A stretch of DNA of 64,000 bases from Eubacterium ruminantium. GTDB lineage: Bacteria; Bacillota; Clostridia; Lachnospirales; Lachnospiraceae. The translations under genes were made by a program, and so were the position numbers. Under the pieces are notes generated by a model. The model did no database searches and had not been told where the DNA came from. It saw nothing but the letters and a program-made list of their open reading frames with translations. The stretch spans positions 147,864 through 211,863 of the forward strand of contig NZ_FUXA01000008.1 of the NCBI RefSeq assembly GCF_900167085.1, in the 5' to 3' direction. This document shows, piece by piece, positions 17,941 through 27,250 of the stretch (position 1 is the stretch's first letter; every line of letters starts with the position of its first letter).

Positions 17941-17977
17941 CCTTGATGTCCTTTCTAAATTCAAAGTATTATGCGTC

Positions 17978-19702
17978 TTATTTATTGTTTTTCTTAATGG
18001 AAATACCATCTGTTAGAGGGTTACTCTTTTTGCCGGTATTTTTTTCTGAAGAATTATTTGGCGTTTTACCGGTTTTTTTCTTTTTATTTCCGGCTGACAT
18101 ATTTCCAGAAACGGCAACGTTTTGCTTCTTACTTACGTTTGAAACATTTTCAGAATCAGCAGCGTTTTTCTCATCACTGCCGGCTGACGTATTTTCAGAA
18201 TCTGCAACATTTTTCTCATCACTGCCGGCTGGTGCATTTTCTGAATCTGCAGCACTTTTTTCCTTATTATTGTTTGCAGACTTTTTAGGTGCAGCATGTC
18301 TGATGAGAGGGTAGGAATGAATGTTTTTTCTGTCCAAACGCCTCTGCTGAAGCTTATGTATTTCTATTAAAAGTATGACCATGATAACGGCGATTGCAAG
18401 CATTATCACATAGTACCAATGAAATGTGAAACCTGATTTCTTGGTTTTGTTAATTATCTCCGTCACGGTCTTAGATGAATTGTCTGTATAGTCGTTATTG
18501 ATGATATCGACTTCACCGTAATTCTCGCCTTCATAAGAAAGCTCTATCTTTCCGGCAATCTTCGAATCAGGATTGTCGTAAATGATAACTTTTTTATCGA
18601 TATTATCAGCTGTTATATGAGTCCCTGCATAAACAGTATATTCCTTATCTGTTGAAAGATTAGGAAGCTTATGATTAAGGGACGTATAGTAATTATTCAG
18701 TAATGGCGAATCAATCTCTATCTTATCAAAGCTGAAGTTCTCAAGAGGCTTAAATATATGAAAATTTTCAAAACAATAATTCAGCAAATTTGTAGTGTCT
18801 TCATATGCCTCAGAAGTTGAGGGAACATCCATAAGGACGCATACCAGACGGCGGTCATTCTTCTCTGCATAAGTAACAAGAGTTGCATTTGCCTCCGGTG
18901 TGTATCCGGTTTTACCGCAAACTGCATACGGGTAATAATATTCACTGGATTCGAAGATCATATCATCACCATTCCAAAGAACACGTTCTGTATTCTTATT
19001 GGTTGCAGGAATTGTGTAAGTCGGAGTTGAAAGGATATTCTTAAAGTCAGGAAATGAATAGGCAGCACAGCAAATGAGCGCCATATCGTAAGCTGTTGTA
19101 TAAGTATCCTTATCATGAAGTCCGCTGGCATTTGAAAAATGAGTATTTTCGCATCCGAGAGAAGAGGCTTTATCATTCATCATTCCGCAAAATGAATTGA
19201 GGTCTCCGCCCACATGTTCTGCAACGGCATAGGCTGCTTCATTTGCTGAACTAAGAAGCATTCCGTATAAAGCATCTTTCAAGGTAAGCTGCTCACCATA
19301 GGTAAGCGCAAGATTCATGCTGTCGGAAGGTGTTTTATCAACGGCATTATTTGACATAGTCACTGTGCTTTTAAGATCACCTTTTTCAACAGCAATAAAT
19401 GCAGTCATAAGCTTCGCAATACTTGCAGGATAATGCTTCTGGTGCGAGTCCTTTTCAAATAAAATCTTGCCTGCATCTATATCCATCACGATTGCTGACG
19501 CAGCCTTAACTTTAGGCGGGTCAACTTTCTTTATTTCCTTTTTTTTATCGCCTTTTTCGGCATCCGAAGGTGTTGCTGTATCCTCTGCGGCACGTACAAC
19601 GCCAATAGGTCCGGCAGCATAAAAAATAAAGCTTCCGAACATGATAACTAAACATAAAATGTATGTAATTAATCTATTTTTTCTAATATGTATATGATTC
19701 AT
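17978..19702 (-). CDS. dacA: D-alanyl-D-alanine carboxypeptidase (S11, DacA/DacF type) with repeat tail
   Basis: Trims the terminal D-Ala of peptidoglycan stem peptides outside the membrane. The product of about 574 residues starts MNHIHIRKNRLITYIL, with a signal peptide ending near VRAAED. The active site is SIAK (SxxK), SAN (SxN) in LLSSANEAA and KTG in CGKTGYTPE. After the catalytic domain comes a membrane anchor (FHWYYVIMLAIAVIMVILLI) and a hydrophilic tail of about 110 residues with 15-residue repeats. ATG at 19702 gives a normal signal peptide; an upstream ATG at 19741 with GGTGA before it is possible. It ends 37 bases before the kinase gene. Confidence 0.88.
   Translation of the reverse strand: MNHIHIRKNRLITYILCLVIMFGSFIFYAAGPIGVVRAAEDTATPSDAEKGDKKKEIKKVDPPKVKAASAIVMDIDAGKILFEKDSHQKHYPASIAKLMTAFIAVEKGDLKSTVTMSNNAVDKTPSDSMNLALTYGEQLTLKDALYGMLLSSANEAAYAVAEHVGGDLNSFCGMMNDKASSLGCENTHFSNASGLHDKDTYTTAYDMALICCAAYSFPDFKNILSTPTYTIPATNKNTERVLWNGDDMIFESSEYYYPYAVCGKTGYTPEANATLVTYAEKNDRRLVCVLMDVPSTSEAYEDTTNLLNYCFENFHIFKPLENFSFDKIEIDSPLLNNYYTSLNHKLPNLSTDKEYTVYAGTHITADNIDKKVIIYDNPDSKIAGKIELSYEGENYGEVDIINNDYTDNSSKTVTEIINKTKKSGFTFHWYYVIMLAIAVIMVILLIEIHKLQQRRLDRKNIHSYPLIRHAAPKKSANNNKEKSAADSENAPAGSDEKNVADSENTSAGSDEKNAADSENVSNVSKKQNVAVSGNMSAGNKKKKTGKTPNNSSEKNTGKKSNPLTDGISIKKNNK
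18074..18253 (-). repeat. Four 45-bp (15-residue) repeats in the carboxypeptidase tail
   Basis: Four in-frame units, best described as AADSENAPAGSDEKN, VADSENTSAGSDEKN, AADSENVSNVSKKQN and VAVSGNMSAGNKKKK. The first two are closely similar and the later ones diverge. By topology (signal peptide, outside domain, one anchor) the tail should be cytoplasmic. Confidence 0.8.
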
Positions 19703-19798
19703 TTTAATAAACTTGGAAAATTCAAAATTATAAAATGGCATAAATCACCACAATATGCATTTATTATGCCCCAGTTCTACTTAAAAAACAAGGATAAA

Positions 19799-19858
19799 AT
19801 ACTGTTTAACATCCTGTTTAAAATCTTGATTAAAATACTGTTTAAAATCCCGTTGCGA
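19799..19858. repeat. 12-bp-period tandem repeat, about 5 units
   Basis: Units of ATACTGTTTAAA with one to three changes per copy, in the 288-base spacer between the divergent carboxypeptidase and trmB genes. A 66-codon ORF runs through it, but it lacks a ribosome binding site and its residues only echo the repeat, so the array is read as non-coding. Confidence 0.7.
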
Positions 19859-20029
19859 AAGAGCATTTACTTGTATATACTAGTATAACGTATTTTATGA
19901 ATATTATATTAGTATGACATAGGTGTCAAAAGTATAAATGCGTTCCTGTTTGTAGGAAGAGCGTATAAACCTTATGACACTCATATCATTGGTACAGTAA
20001 TTTGTATTTATAACAGTTGGAGGAATTAA

Positions 20030-20671
20030 ATGAGATTAAAAAATGTTCCCGGATCCAGAGAAGCGATCGCAGAGAGCGAATATACTATAAAAAATGAAGA
20101 GTCAATGAAGGGAAAATGGCACGAGCTTTTTGGTAACAACAATCCGATACATATCGAGATCGGTATGGGTAAGGGTCAGTTTATCATGGAAATGGCCCGC
20201 AGAAACCCTGATATCAATTATATCGGCATAGAAAAGTATTCGAGTGTTCTTATAAGGGCTATCGAGAAAAGAGAGCAGGAACCGCTTATGAAGAACTTAT
20301 ACTTCATAAGAATGGATGCGGAATATATCGGAAATGTTTTCGATAAGGGTGAGGTCGCATATATCTATCTTAATTTTTCCGATCCATGGCCAAAGGACAG
20401 ACATGCAAAAAGAAGACTTACTTCAAGACAGTTTTTAAAGAGATATGAAGAAATACTTCCTGATGGTGGCGGTATAACTTTTAAGACAGACAATGTTCCG
20501 CTTTTTAATTTCTCACTGGAGGAAGTTGAAGCAGCTGAATGGAAGCTTCTTAATTTCACAAGAGATCTTCACAAGTCTGAGTATAATGAAGGAAATGTAA
20601 TGACAGAATATGAGAAGAAATTCTCAGAGCTTGGTAATCCAATTTGTAGACTGGTTGCACAAAAAAAGTAA
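20030..20671 (+). CDS. trmB: tRNA (guanine-N7-)-methyltransferase TrmB
   Basis: Methylates G46 in the variable loop of tRNAs using SAM. The 213 residues show the SAM-binding motif IEIGMGKGQF, the TrmB signature FSDPWPKDRHAKRRL and a TEYEKKFSELG motif near the end. GGAGG lies 7 bases before the ATG. It lies just upstream of a tRNA-Lys gene. Confidence 0.96.
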   Translation: MRLKNVPGSREAIAESEYTIKNEESMKGKWHELFGNNNPIHIEIGMGKGQFIMEMARRNPDINYIGIEKYSSVLIRAIEKREQEPLMKNLYFIRMDAEYIGNVFDKGEVAYIYLNFSDPWPKDRHAKRRLTSRQFLKRYEEILPDGGGITFKTDNVPLFNFSLEEVEAAEWKLLNFTRDLHKSEYNEGNVMTEYEKKFSELGNPICRLVAQKK

Positions 20672-20784
20672 CGTGTCTTGTGCAAGATGCTGAAATGAAA
20701 AAAATTATAAAAAAATGATTGCAATTCTGTATTTTATATAATATACTTCTTTAAGTGTTCAGCAAACAACACGAACACTTATCT

Positions 20785-20857
20785 GGGCCGCTAGCTCATT
20801 TGGTAGAGCACCTGACTCTTAATCAGGGTGTGCGGGGTTCGAGCCCCCGGCGGCCCA
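20785..20857 (+). tRNA. tRNA-Lys (anticodon CTT)
   Basis: A 73-nt cloverleaf with acceptor stem GGGCCGC/GCGGCCC and discriminator A. The D arm is AGCTCATTTGGTAGAGC, the anticodon stem-loop CCTGA-CTCTTAA-TCAGG gives CTT (reads AAG), and the T arm contains GGTTCGAGCC. A short CAAGG/CCTTT hairpin with an eight-T run about 25 bases downstream may terminate it. Confidence 0.95.
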
Positions 20858-21034
20858 CGCAGGAGGGCTGAGGACTTTGTGTAGACAAGGTTTTTGGCCT
20901 TTTTTTTGTGTCTATTATCTTATCAATTAATTCTGACAATTTCTGAGTGATTCAAACATAAGATGTTTCCCCAAAGACAATTGCATAATATATTTCCTAA
21001 AACATAATTATATAATCTGTATATAGAAATTTAT

Positions 21035-21940
21035 CTATATAAAACCATTTTCACGAAGTGCTTTATTAATGGTATTCATCACAACTTTTTTGTTGGCGCT
21101 CCATGAAGGCTCAACAAGAAGTTTTTTGGGACCGTCACCGGTAAGCCTGTGAATTATGGTTTCTTCAGGGAGTATACGAAGGCACTCCAAAAGAACTTCC
21201 GTATATTCCGGAAGTGTCATTATATGAAATGGATTTTCCTGATACTCGTCGTAAAGACGGGTATCTTTTAGTATATGAAGAAGTTGAAGTTTGATTCCGT
21301 CAAGTGGCGGATTTAAGTTAGAAAGATAACGTACGGTTTCATACATATCTTCATGAGTCTCTCCGGGAAGTCCGAGGATTACATGGGTTATAACTGTGAT
21401 ACCGCACTTTTTAAGACGTAAATAAGTATTTTCAAATGTACTGAGAGGGTAGCAGCGATTAATACGCTCAGCAGTTCTCTCGTGCACAGTCTGAAGACCG
21501 AGTTCTATCCATACAGGTTTTATCTTATTTAGTTTTTCCAGAAGTAAAAACATTTCATCTGTAATGGAATCAGGCCTCGTGCCGATGGAAAGTATAACTA
21601 TTTCCGGACGATTTATGGTTGCTGTAAAAAGCTCTTTAAGATGCTGAAAATCGCCATATGTGTTGGTAAAAGACTGAAAGTATGCGATATATTTTCTTTC
21701 TGTCGGATCGACGCCGGACATTTTATTATCAACTCTTGCTCTTGCTTCTTCAATCTGCTTATCTATGGAATCGACCTTTGAAGCAAAGTCGCCGGATCCA
21801 CCCATAGAGCAGAAAGAACAGCCGCCCAAACCGACAGTTCCGTCACGGTTAGGGCAGCTGCAACCACTTTGTAAGGACAGTTTATAAATCTTTTGTCCGT
21901 ATATTCTCTTAAGTTCTTCAGAAATGGTTTTTATTTTCAT
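21035..21940 (-). CDS. Radical SAM protein, YhcC/TIGR01212 family
   Basis: A 301-residue radical SAM enzyme. The iron-sulfur ligands are in SGCSCPNRDGTVGLGGCSFC (cysteines in the family's CxPNRDG...GGCxFC arrangement), followed by a TIM-barrel with EIVILSIGTRPDSI and ELGLQTVHERTAERINR. This matches the YhcC family, whose substrate is unknown. ATG at 21940 is chosen because AGGA lies 8 bases upstream and the protein then begins MKIKTISEELKRIYG. It overlaps the feoB stop by four bases (ATGA), indicating translational coupling. Confidence 0.88.
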   Translation of the reverse strand: MKIKTISEELKRIYGQKIYKLSLQSGCSCPNRDGTVGLGGCSFCSMGGSGDFASKVDSIDKQIEEARARVDNKMSGVDPTERKYIAYFQSFTNTYGDFQHLKELFTATINRPEIVILSIGTRPDSITDEMFLLLEKLNKIKPVWIELGLQTVHERTAERINRCYPLSTFENTYLRLKKCGITVITHVILGLPGETHEDMYETVRYLSNLNPPLDGIKLQLLHILKDTRLYDEYQENPFHIMTLPEYTEVLLECLRILPEETIIHRLTGDGPKKLLVEPSWSANKKVVMNTINKALRENGFI

Positions 21941-24276
21941 AAAAGGTTTCCTATACTGTAAATCATAAATGAAATGATCCATGCTATAGAACACTGCATT
22001 ACTATCATTATAAGTGCCCAACGCACACCAAGCTCTCTTTTAACTGATGCAATAGCTGCAACGCAAGGTGTGTATAAGAGGCAGAATACAAGCAGTGAAA
22101 ATGCAGCAAGCGGACTAAGGAGTCCTGCTACTGTTCCTCCTGTAAGAATGGTTATGGTTGATACAACACTTTCTTTGGCCATAAAGCCTGTGATAAGCGC
22201 GGTAACTATCATCCAGCTTCCGAATCCAAGAGGTTTAAATATAGGAGCAATGATACCGGCTATATGCGCAAGGATGCTGTGCTCAGGCGTTTTAACAAGG
22301 CCGAGATGAGCATTGAATGTCTGAAGGAACCATATAGCTATGGTTGCCACAAATATAACCGTAAATGCTCTTGTAAGGAAGTCTTTTGCCTTTTCCCAAA
22401 GAAGTTGTCCAACATTCTTAAGTCCGGGCATACGGTAGTTAGGAAGCTCCATAACGAAAGGAACCGCCTCGCCTTTAAATACAGTCTTCTTGCAAATGAC
22501 AGCAGTAATTATACCGACCACAATTCCTATAATATAAAGAAGAAGTACTATCAGAGCTGTTTTACCCGGGAAGAATGCCGCTGCAAAAAATCCGTAAATA
22601 GGATATTTTGCTGTACAGCTCATAAATGGTATCAGCATAATAGTCATTTTTCTGTCTCGCTCCGAAGGGAGTGTTCTGCTGGACATAACGCCCGGAACGG
22701 AACATCCGAATCCTACGAGAAGAGGAACGATACTTCTTCCTGAAAGACCAAGCTTTCTAAATGGTCTGTCCATCACAAATGCTACTCTTGCCATATATCC
22801 CGTATCTTCAAGAAGAGACAGGAAGAAGAACAGCAGTAAAATGATAGGGATGAAACTTAAAACGCTTCCTATTCCCTGAAAAATACCATTTATTATAAGG
22901 GAATGAAGAACTTCATTTACCTTAACCGTAGTCAGGAAGCCGTCCATTTTATCTGTCAGAAATGTGATCAGATTTTCCAGACCGTCCTGCATCCAAACGC
23001 CTATTACATTAAATGTCAGATATGAGATAAGTCCCATGATCAGTATAAATGCAGGCAGAGCGGTAAATTTACCGGTCAGTATTCTATCAATCTTTTCGCT
23101 TCTTTCTCTTTCCTTACTTTCGCTGGGTTTTACAACGGTTTCTCTTACAAGTTTATCTATAAATGAGAAACGCATATCTGCTATTGCAGCTGATCTGTCG
23201 AGACCTCTTTCTTCCTCCATTTGAAGGATTATATGCTCGATCATTTCTTTCTCATTTTCGGAAAGATTTAGAGAATCAATAACTCTGGCGTCGCCTTCTA
23301 TTATTTTATTTGCAGCGAATCTTATAGGTATATCAGCATTTTTGGCATGATCTTCTATAAGAGTCATTATGCCGTGGATGCATCTGTGAACAGCTCCGCC
23401 ATGATCGGTCTCATCACAGAAATCCTTATTGCCCGGACATTCCTGATATTTCGCCGTATGAAGAGAGTGATTTATCAGTTCATCTACACCTTCATTTTTG
23501 GAAGCTGATATCGGTACCACCGGAATGCCGAGGAGGGTTTCCATAGCATTTATATTGACTGAACCGCCATTTCCACGCATTTCATCCATCATATTGAGAG
23601 CGAGGACCATAGGAACGTCAAGCTCAATAAGCTGCATGGTAAGGTAGAGGTTTCTTTCAATGTTTGTTGCATCTACGATGTTGATTATCCCTTTTGGTTT
23701 ATCTCCTATAATATACTGTCTTGAAACTATTTCTTCTTCGGTATAAGGAGATAATGAGTAAATTCCCGGAAGGTCGACAACTTCAGTATTTTTATGTCCT
23801 TTGATAACACCGCTTTTTCTGTCAACGGTTACGCCGGGAAAGTTTCCTACATGCTGATTTGAACCGGTAAGCTGATTGAAAAGAGTTGTTTTACCGCTGT
23901 TCTGATTTCCGGCAAGGGCGAAGGAAAGAGTTGTTCCTTCAGGCAAAGGATTGTTATGATTTCTCTGGCAATAAATCCCGCTTTCACCAAAACCGGGATG
24001 GTGTTTATAAGAAGTGTTGATCTTTTTGACCTTGAGTTTTTCACTGTTTTCAGGTGCAGGATCAATCTCAATATTTGCTGCATCATCAAGTCGGAGTGTG
24101 AGTTCATATCCATGGAGTCTGAATTCCATCGGGTCTCCCATAGGAGCAAGTTTCACGAGAGTGATCTCAACACCGGGAATCACGCCCATATCCAGGAAAT
24201 GCTGACGTAATGCACCATCTCCACCGACACTTTTAATTATTGCAGTTTTTCCTTTTTCAAGTTCTTTGAGTGTCAT
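21937..24276 (-). CDS. feoB: Ferrous iron transporter, FeoA-FeoB fusion
   Basis: Main Fe(II) uptake system of anaerobes. The 779-residue protein starts with a FeoA SH3-like domain (residues 1-75, MTLKELEKGKTAIIKSVGG...LRLDDAANIEI). A linker and the FeoB G domain follow: G1 GNQNSGKTT, G2 in GNFPGVTVD, G3 DLPGIYSL, G4 NMMDE. Then come the helical domain and at least eight membrane segments with Gate motifs (VGFGCSVPGVMSSRTL and CTAKYPIYGF). The direct FeoA-FeoB fusion is known in some Clostridia. It lies 21 bases downstream of the sugar kinase gene and is coupled to the radical SAM gene. Confidence 0.95.
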   Translation of the reverse strand: MTLKELEKGKTAIIKSVGGDGALRQHFLDMGVIPGVEITLVKLAPMGDPMEFRLHGYELTLRLDDAANIEIDPAPENSEKLKVKKINTSYKHHPGFGESGIYCQRNHNNPLPEGTTLSFALAGNQNSGKTTLFNQLTGSNQHVGNFPGVTVDRKSGVIKGHKNTEVVDLPGIYSLSPYTEEEIVSRQYIIGDKPKGIINIVDATNIERNLYLTMQLIELDVPMVLALNMMDEMRGNGGSVNINAMETLLGIPVVPISASKNEGVDELINHSLHTAKYQECPGNKDFCDETDHGGAVHRCIHGIMTLIEDHAKNADIPIRFAANKIIEGDARVIDSLNLSENEKEMIEHIILQMEEERGLDRSAAIADMRFSFIDKLVRETVVKPSESKERERSEKIDRILTGKFTALPAFILIMGLISYLTFNVIGVWMQDGLENLITFLTDKMDGFLTTVKVNEVLHSLIINGIFQGIGSVLSFIPIILLLFFFLSLLEDTGYMARVAFVMDRPFRKLGLSGRSIVPLLVGFGCSVPGVMSSRTLPSERDRKMTIMLIPFMSCTAKYPIYGFFAAAFFPGKTALIVLLLYIIGIVVGIITAVICKKTVFKGEAVPFVMELPNYRMPGLKNVGQLLWEKAKDFLTRAFTVIFVATIAIWFLQTFNAHLGLVKTPEHSILAHIAGIIAPIFKPLGFGSWMIVTALITGFMAKESVVSTITILTGGTVAGLLSPLAAFSLLVFCLLYTPCVAAIASVKRELGVRWALIMIVMQCSIAWIISFMIYSIGNLL

Positions 24277-24297
24277 ATTATTTTCACCACTGCTATT

Positions 24298-25395
24298 TTA
24301 TCGTTTAACTCTGGCACCTGCGCCATTCATTATAGCTTCTACCTCTGAACGGCTTGCCATTGTTGTATCGCCCGGAGTTGTCATAGCAAGTGCGCCATGA
24401 GCTGCTCCGTAATTTACTGCCTTTTCAGGATCACCTGTCTCCATAAGTCCAAAGATGAGGCCTGAGGCAAATGAATCGCCGCCGCCAACTCTGTCCAGGA
24501 TTTCAAGGTTATCGTACTGAGAGGCTTTATAAATCTCACCATCAGCCCAGCATATAGCGCTCCAGTCGTTAACTGTAGCAGTTTTAACTGTTCTGAGGGT
24601 TGTGGCAACCACCTTGAAGTTAGGATAAGTTTTAGCTGCTTCATTTATCATTTTTTTGTAACCGTCAAGATTAAGTGTCTTAAGATCGGCATCATTACCT
24701 TCTATCTCAAAACCAAGGCAGGCAGTGAAATCTTCTTCATTTCCGATCATAACATCAACGTATTTTGCTATTTCTTTATTTACTTCCTGTGCCTTTTCTT
24801 TACCGCCGATGGCACTCCACATTGAAGGACGGTAATTCAGATCGTAGGATACGATGGTTCCGTATTTCTTCGCAGTTTTAATAGCCTTGATAACGGTTTC
24901 CGAACTCTGCTCCGAGAGAGCTGCATAAATCCCGCCGGTATGAAGCCATCTTACACCGAGTTCTCCAAAAATATATTCAAAATCAAGATCGGCAGGAGTG
25001 GCCTTTGAGATTGCTGTATTGGCTCTGTCTGAACATCCGACGGCACCTCTTATACCAAAGCCTCGTTCAGTAAAATTAAGTCCGTTTCTGCAAACTCTTC
25101 CGATTCCGTCTGTCTTCATCCATTTAATAAGCGAAGTATCAACACCTCCTTGAAGGATGAGGTCTTCCATAAGTTTACCGACTTCATTATCGGCAAATGC
25201 AGTAATAACTGCTGTTTTAAGACCGAAGCATCTTCTGAGACCACGGATTACATTATATTCTCCGCCGCCTTCCCAAACTTTGAATTCTCTGGTGGTTCTG
25301 ATCCTTCCTTCGCCCGGATCAAGTCGTAACATAACTTCTCCAAGACTTACTGCATCGAATGTACATTTCTGCTTATCTTTAATATTCAGAATCAT
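24298..25395 (-). CDS. kdgK: PfkB-family sugar kinase, probable 2-dehydro-3-deoxygluconokinase
   Basis: A 365-residue ribokinase-fold enzyme that probably phosphorylates 2-keto-3-deoxygluconate for the Entner-Doudoroff/pectin pathway. The N-terminal SLGEVMLRLDPGEGRIRTTREF and WEGGGEYNVIRGL are typical of KdgK-like proteins. The catalytic DRVGGGDSFASGLIFG motif is intact. ATG at 25395 is chosen because AGGAGG lies 5 bases upstream. Substrate is inferred; no aldolase or uronate isomerase is adjacent. It heads the kdgK-feoAB-radical SAM gene string. Confidence 0.82.
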   Translation of the reverse strand: MILNIKDKQKCTFDAVSLGEVMLRLDPGEGRIRTTREFKVWEGGGEYNVIRGLRRCFGLKTAVITAFADNEVGKLMEDLILQGGVDTSLIKWMKTDGIGRVCRNGLNFTERGFGIRGAVGCSDRANTAISKATPADLDFEYIFGELGVRWLHTGGIYAALSEQSSETVIKAIKTAKKYGTIVSYDLNYRPSMWSAIGGKEKAQEVNKEIAKYVDVMIGNEEDFTACLGFEIEGNDADLKTLNLDGYKKMINEAAKTYPNFKVVATTLRTVKTATVNDWSAICWADGEIYKASQYDNLEILDRVGGGDSFASGLIFGLMETGDPEKAVNYGAAHGALAMTTPGDTTMASRSEVEAIMNGAGARVKR

Positions 25396-25473
25396 GATTT
25401 CCTCCTGCATTTATGTGAATATACGTATTTTTGATCTTTGATCTGTTAAATGAGAAATTGTATTGATCGGTTT

Positions 25474-25558
25474 ATCATTTACGACCGGTTATCATTTATG
25501 ACTGATTATCATTTACGACCGATTATCATTTATGACCGGTTATCATTTACGACCGGTT
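25474..25558. repeat. 17-bp-period tandem array, 5 units
   Basis: Five exact-length units ATCATTTACGACCGGTT with C/T and G/A changes between copies. The first, fourth and fifth are nearly identical. It fills the 5' part of the 400-base spacer between the divergent kdgK and nitrogenase-like genes (25396-25794). The rest of that spacer is AT-rich with no other clear signal. Confidence 0.88.
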
Positions 25559-25794
25559 TTGATCTCTTGATAAATAGCGGTCATTACTATAATTATCTGT
25601 GTTTGACTTTAAAAATCAAGTATATATTTCATATTAATATATAAATTCCTCTGTGTGTTATAGAAATATAAATGTATTTGATATTAGAAAAACTTATAAC
25701 GAATGATAGAAAGTTGGAATTATCCTAAAATGCTTAAGTCATGATAACATCTGAGTGTAACAATTTGGTTTGATATTATATGGAGAAACGAAAT

Positions 25795-27249
25795 ATGTCT
25801 GAAGTACGTTATTCAGGGGTTCGAGAGAGTAAACCGGGAAGGATTAACGATCTTGGAACCACCGGCAAAGAAGTAGAAGAAAATTTCAAAAAAGGATGTC
25901 TGAAAAGAGCTGACAGAAGCTTTGCACAGGGTTTACAGTGTCAGCAGATCAACAGTATGGCAGCCCTTATGTCTTTGGAGGATTCAGTTTTTATCTCGCA
26001 TTCTCCACAGGGATGCGTTGGATGTGCGATAATGGCCGTTGATATGTACAGAGTCGGCCAGGCGCATAGAGGCATCAAGAATATAAAGAATCCAAGACTT
26101 ATAGTAACAAATATAGATCAGAAAAGCGTAGTTTTCGGTGGTGAGCAAAAGCTTCGCGATTCAGTGCAGAAAGCAGTTGAAAGATATAATCCAAAGCTTG
26201 CTTTTGTATATGCTTCATGTGCATCCGGAATTATCGGTGATGATATAGATGCAATCTGCGCCGACCTTCAGAATGAATATCCGAATACACTTATAGTCCC
26301 TATTCATTGCGAAGGATTTAAGTCGAAGATCTGTGCTTCAGGATTTGATGCGGCATTTATTTCTATAAATAAATATATTTTAAAGCATGAAAAGGTTGAG
26401 AAGGAAAAAGGACTTGTAAATCTTTTTGCTCCAACAACCGTAAGTTATGCTGACCAGAGGGAAATGGAGAGAATGCTTAATTTACTGGGTGTAAAGGTAA
26501 ATTATATTCCATTTTACAGCTCTCTTGAGAAGATCAAGAAGATTCCTGCAGCGGAGGCATCAACATCTATTTGTAAAGTATTTGCAGATGAATTCATGAA
26601 TACTCTCTGGGAGGATTACGGAATACCTTACTCACATACAGTTATGCCTATCGGAATCAGAAATACAGATAAATGGTACCGCGGAATTGCAAAAGTACTT
26701 GGCAAAGAAGAAGAGGTTGAAGCAATAATCGCTAAAGAACATGAGAGAATTGAGCCTCTTGTTAAGGAACTTAGAGAGAGACTTCAGGGCACAAGAGTTT
26801 TCATCTGCGGTGGTACAGGACGTTCATTTGCAGCGGCTGCTCTTATAGATGATTTCGGAATGGAACTTGTCGGACTTGAGACACCTACATATGATGCGGA
26901 TGCTCAGGTGGATATAGAATACTTAAACGGAATTCATAAGAATTTTGTTGTTGATATAGCAAACATGCAGCCATTTGAACAGGTTAATCTTATTAATAAG
27001 TTAAAACCGGATGCATTTATCGGTGTTCCGGAATGGGCTGCAAAGCTTGGTATTCCGACAACACATGTACTTGACGGAAAGCGCCCGACTATGGGTTATG
27101 ACGGACTTTTATTCCTTGGAAATAAGATAGCCGATCAGCTCCAGAATCCGGGATTCAACAAAAAGTTAGCAGCGCATGTTAAGTTACCATATAAAGATTC
27201 ATGGTACGAAGAAGATGCATTTAAATATATTACGGAAGGAGGAGAATGA
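25795..27249 (+). CDS. Nitrogenase component 1-like alpha subunit (NifD/AnfD-like)
   Basis: A 484-residue member of the oxidoreductase/nitrogenase component 1 family. From MSEVRYSGV, P-cluster-type cysteines are C49 (LQCQQINS), C74 (HSPQGCVGC) and C142 (ASCASGIIGDD), at NifD-like spacing. CEGFKSK matches the NifD CEGFRG segment, and C260 (STSICKVF before EDYGIPY) sits where NifD has its cofactor cysteine. The position of the NifD cofactor histidine reads PTMGYDG, giving Met433. GGAGA lies 8 bases before the ATG; an in-frame ATG at 25780 would add five residues. Motif comparisons are from memory. It is one base upstream of the beta-like gene. No NifH, NifB, NifE or NifN homologue is in the window. 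Reaction unknown. Confidence 0.82.
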   Translation: MSEVRYSGVRESKPGRINDLGTTGKEVEENFKKGCLKRADRSFAQGLQCQQINSMAALMSLEDSVFISHSPQGCVGCAIMAVDMYRVGQAHRGIKNIKNPRLIVTNIDQKSVVFGGEQKLRDSVQKAVERYNPKLAFVYASCASGIIGDDIDAICADLQNEYPNTLIVPIHCEGFKSKICASGFDAAFISINKYILKHEKVEKEKGLVNLFAPTTVSYADQREMERMLNLLGVKVNYIPFYSSLEKIKKIPAAEASTSICKVFADEFMNTLWEDYGIPYSHTVMPIGIRNTDKWYRGIAKVLGKEEEVEAIIAKEHERIEPLVKELRERLQGTRVFICGGTGRSFAAAALIDDFGMELVGLETPTYDADAQVDIEYLNGIHKNFVVDIANMQPFEQVNLINKLKPDAFIGVPEWAAKLGIPTTHVLDGKRPTMGYDGLLFLGNKIADQLQNPGFNKKLAAHVKLPYKDSWYEEDAFKYITEGGE

Positions 27250-27250
27250 T

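Noticed and set aside
19688-19888. 66-codon ORF with ILFK-type repeats
   Set aside because: Its residues simply translate the 12-bp repeat, it overlaps the 5' end of the carboxypeptidase gene on the other strand, and has no ribosome binding site.
20862-20915. Strong terminator after tRNA-Lys
   Set aside because: There is a T-run, but the stem is only about five pairs, so it is mentioned with the tRNA instead of being listed as a separate feature.
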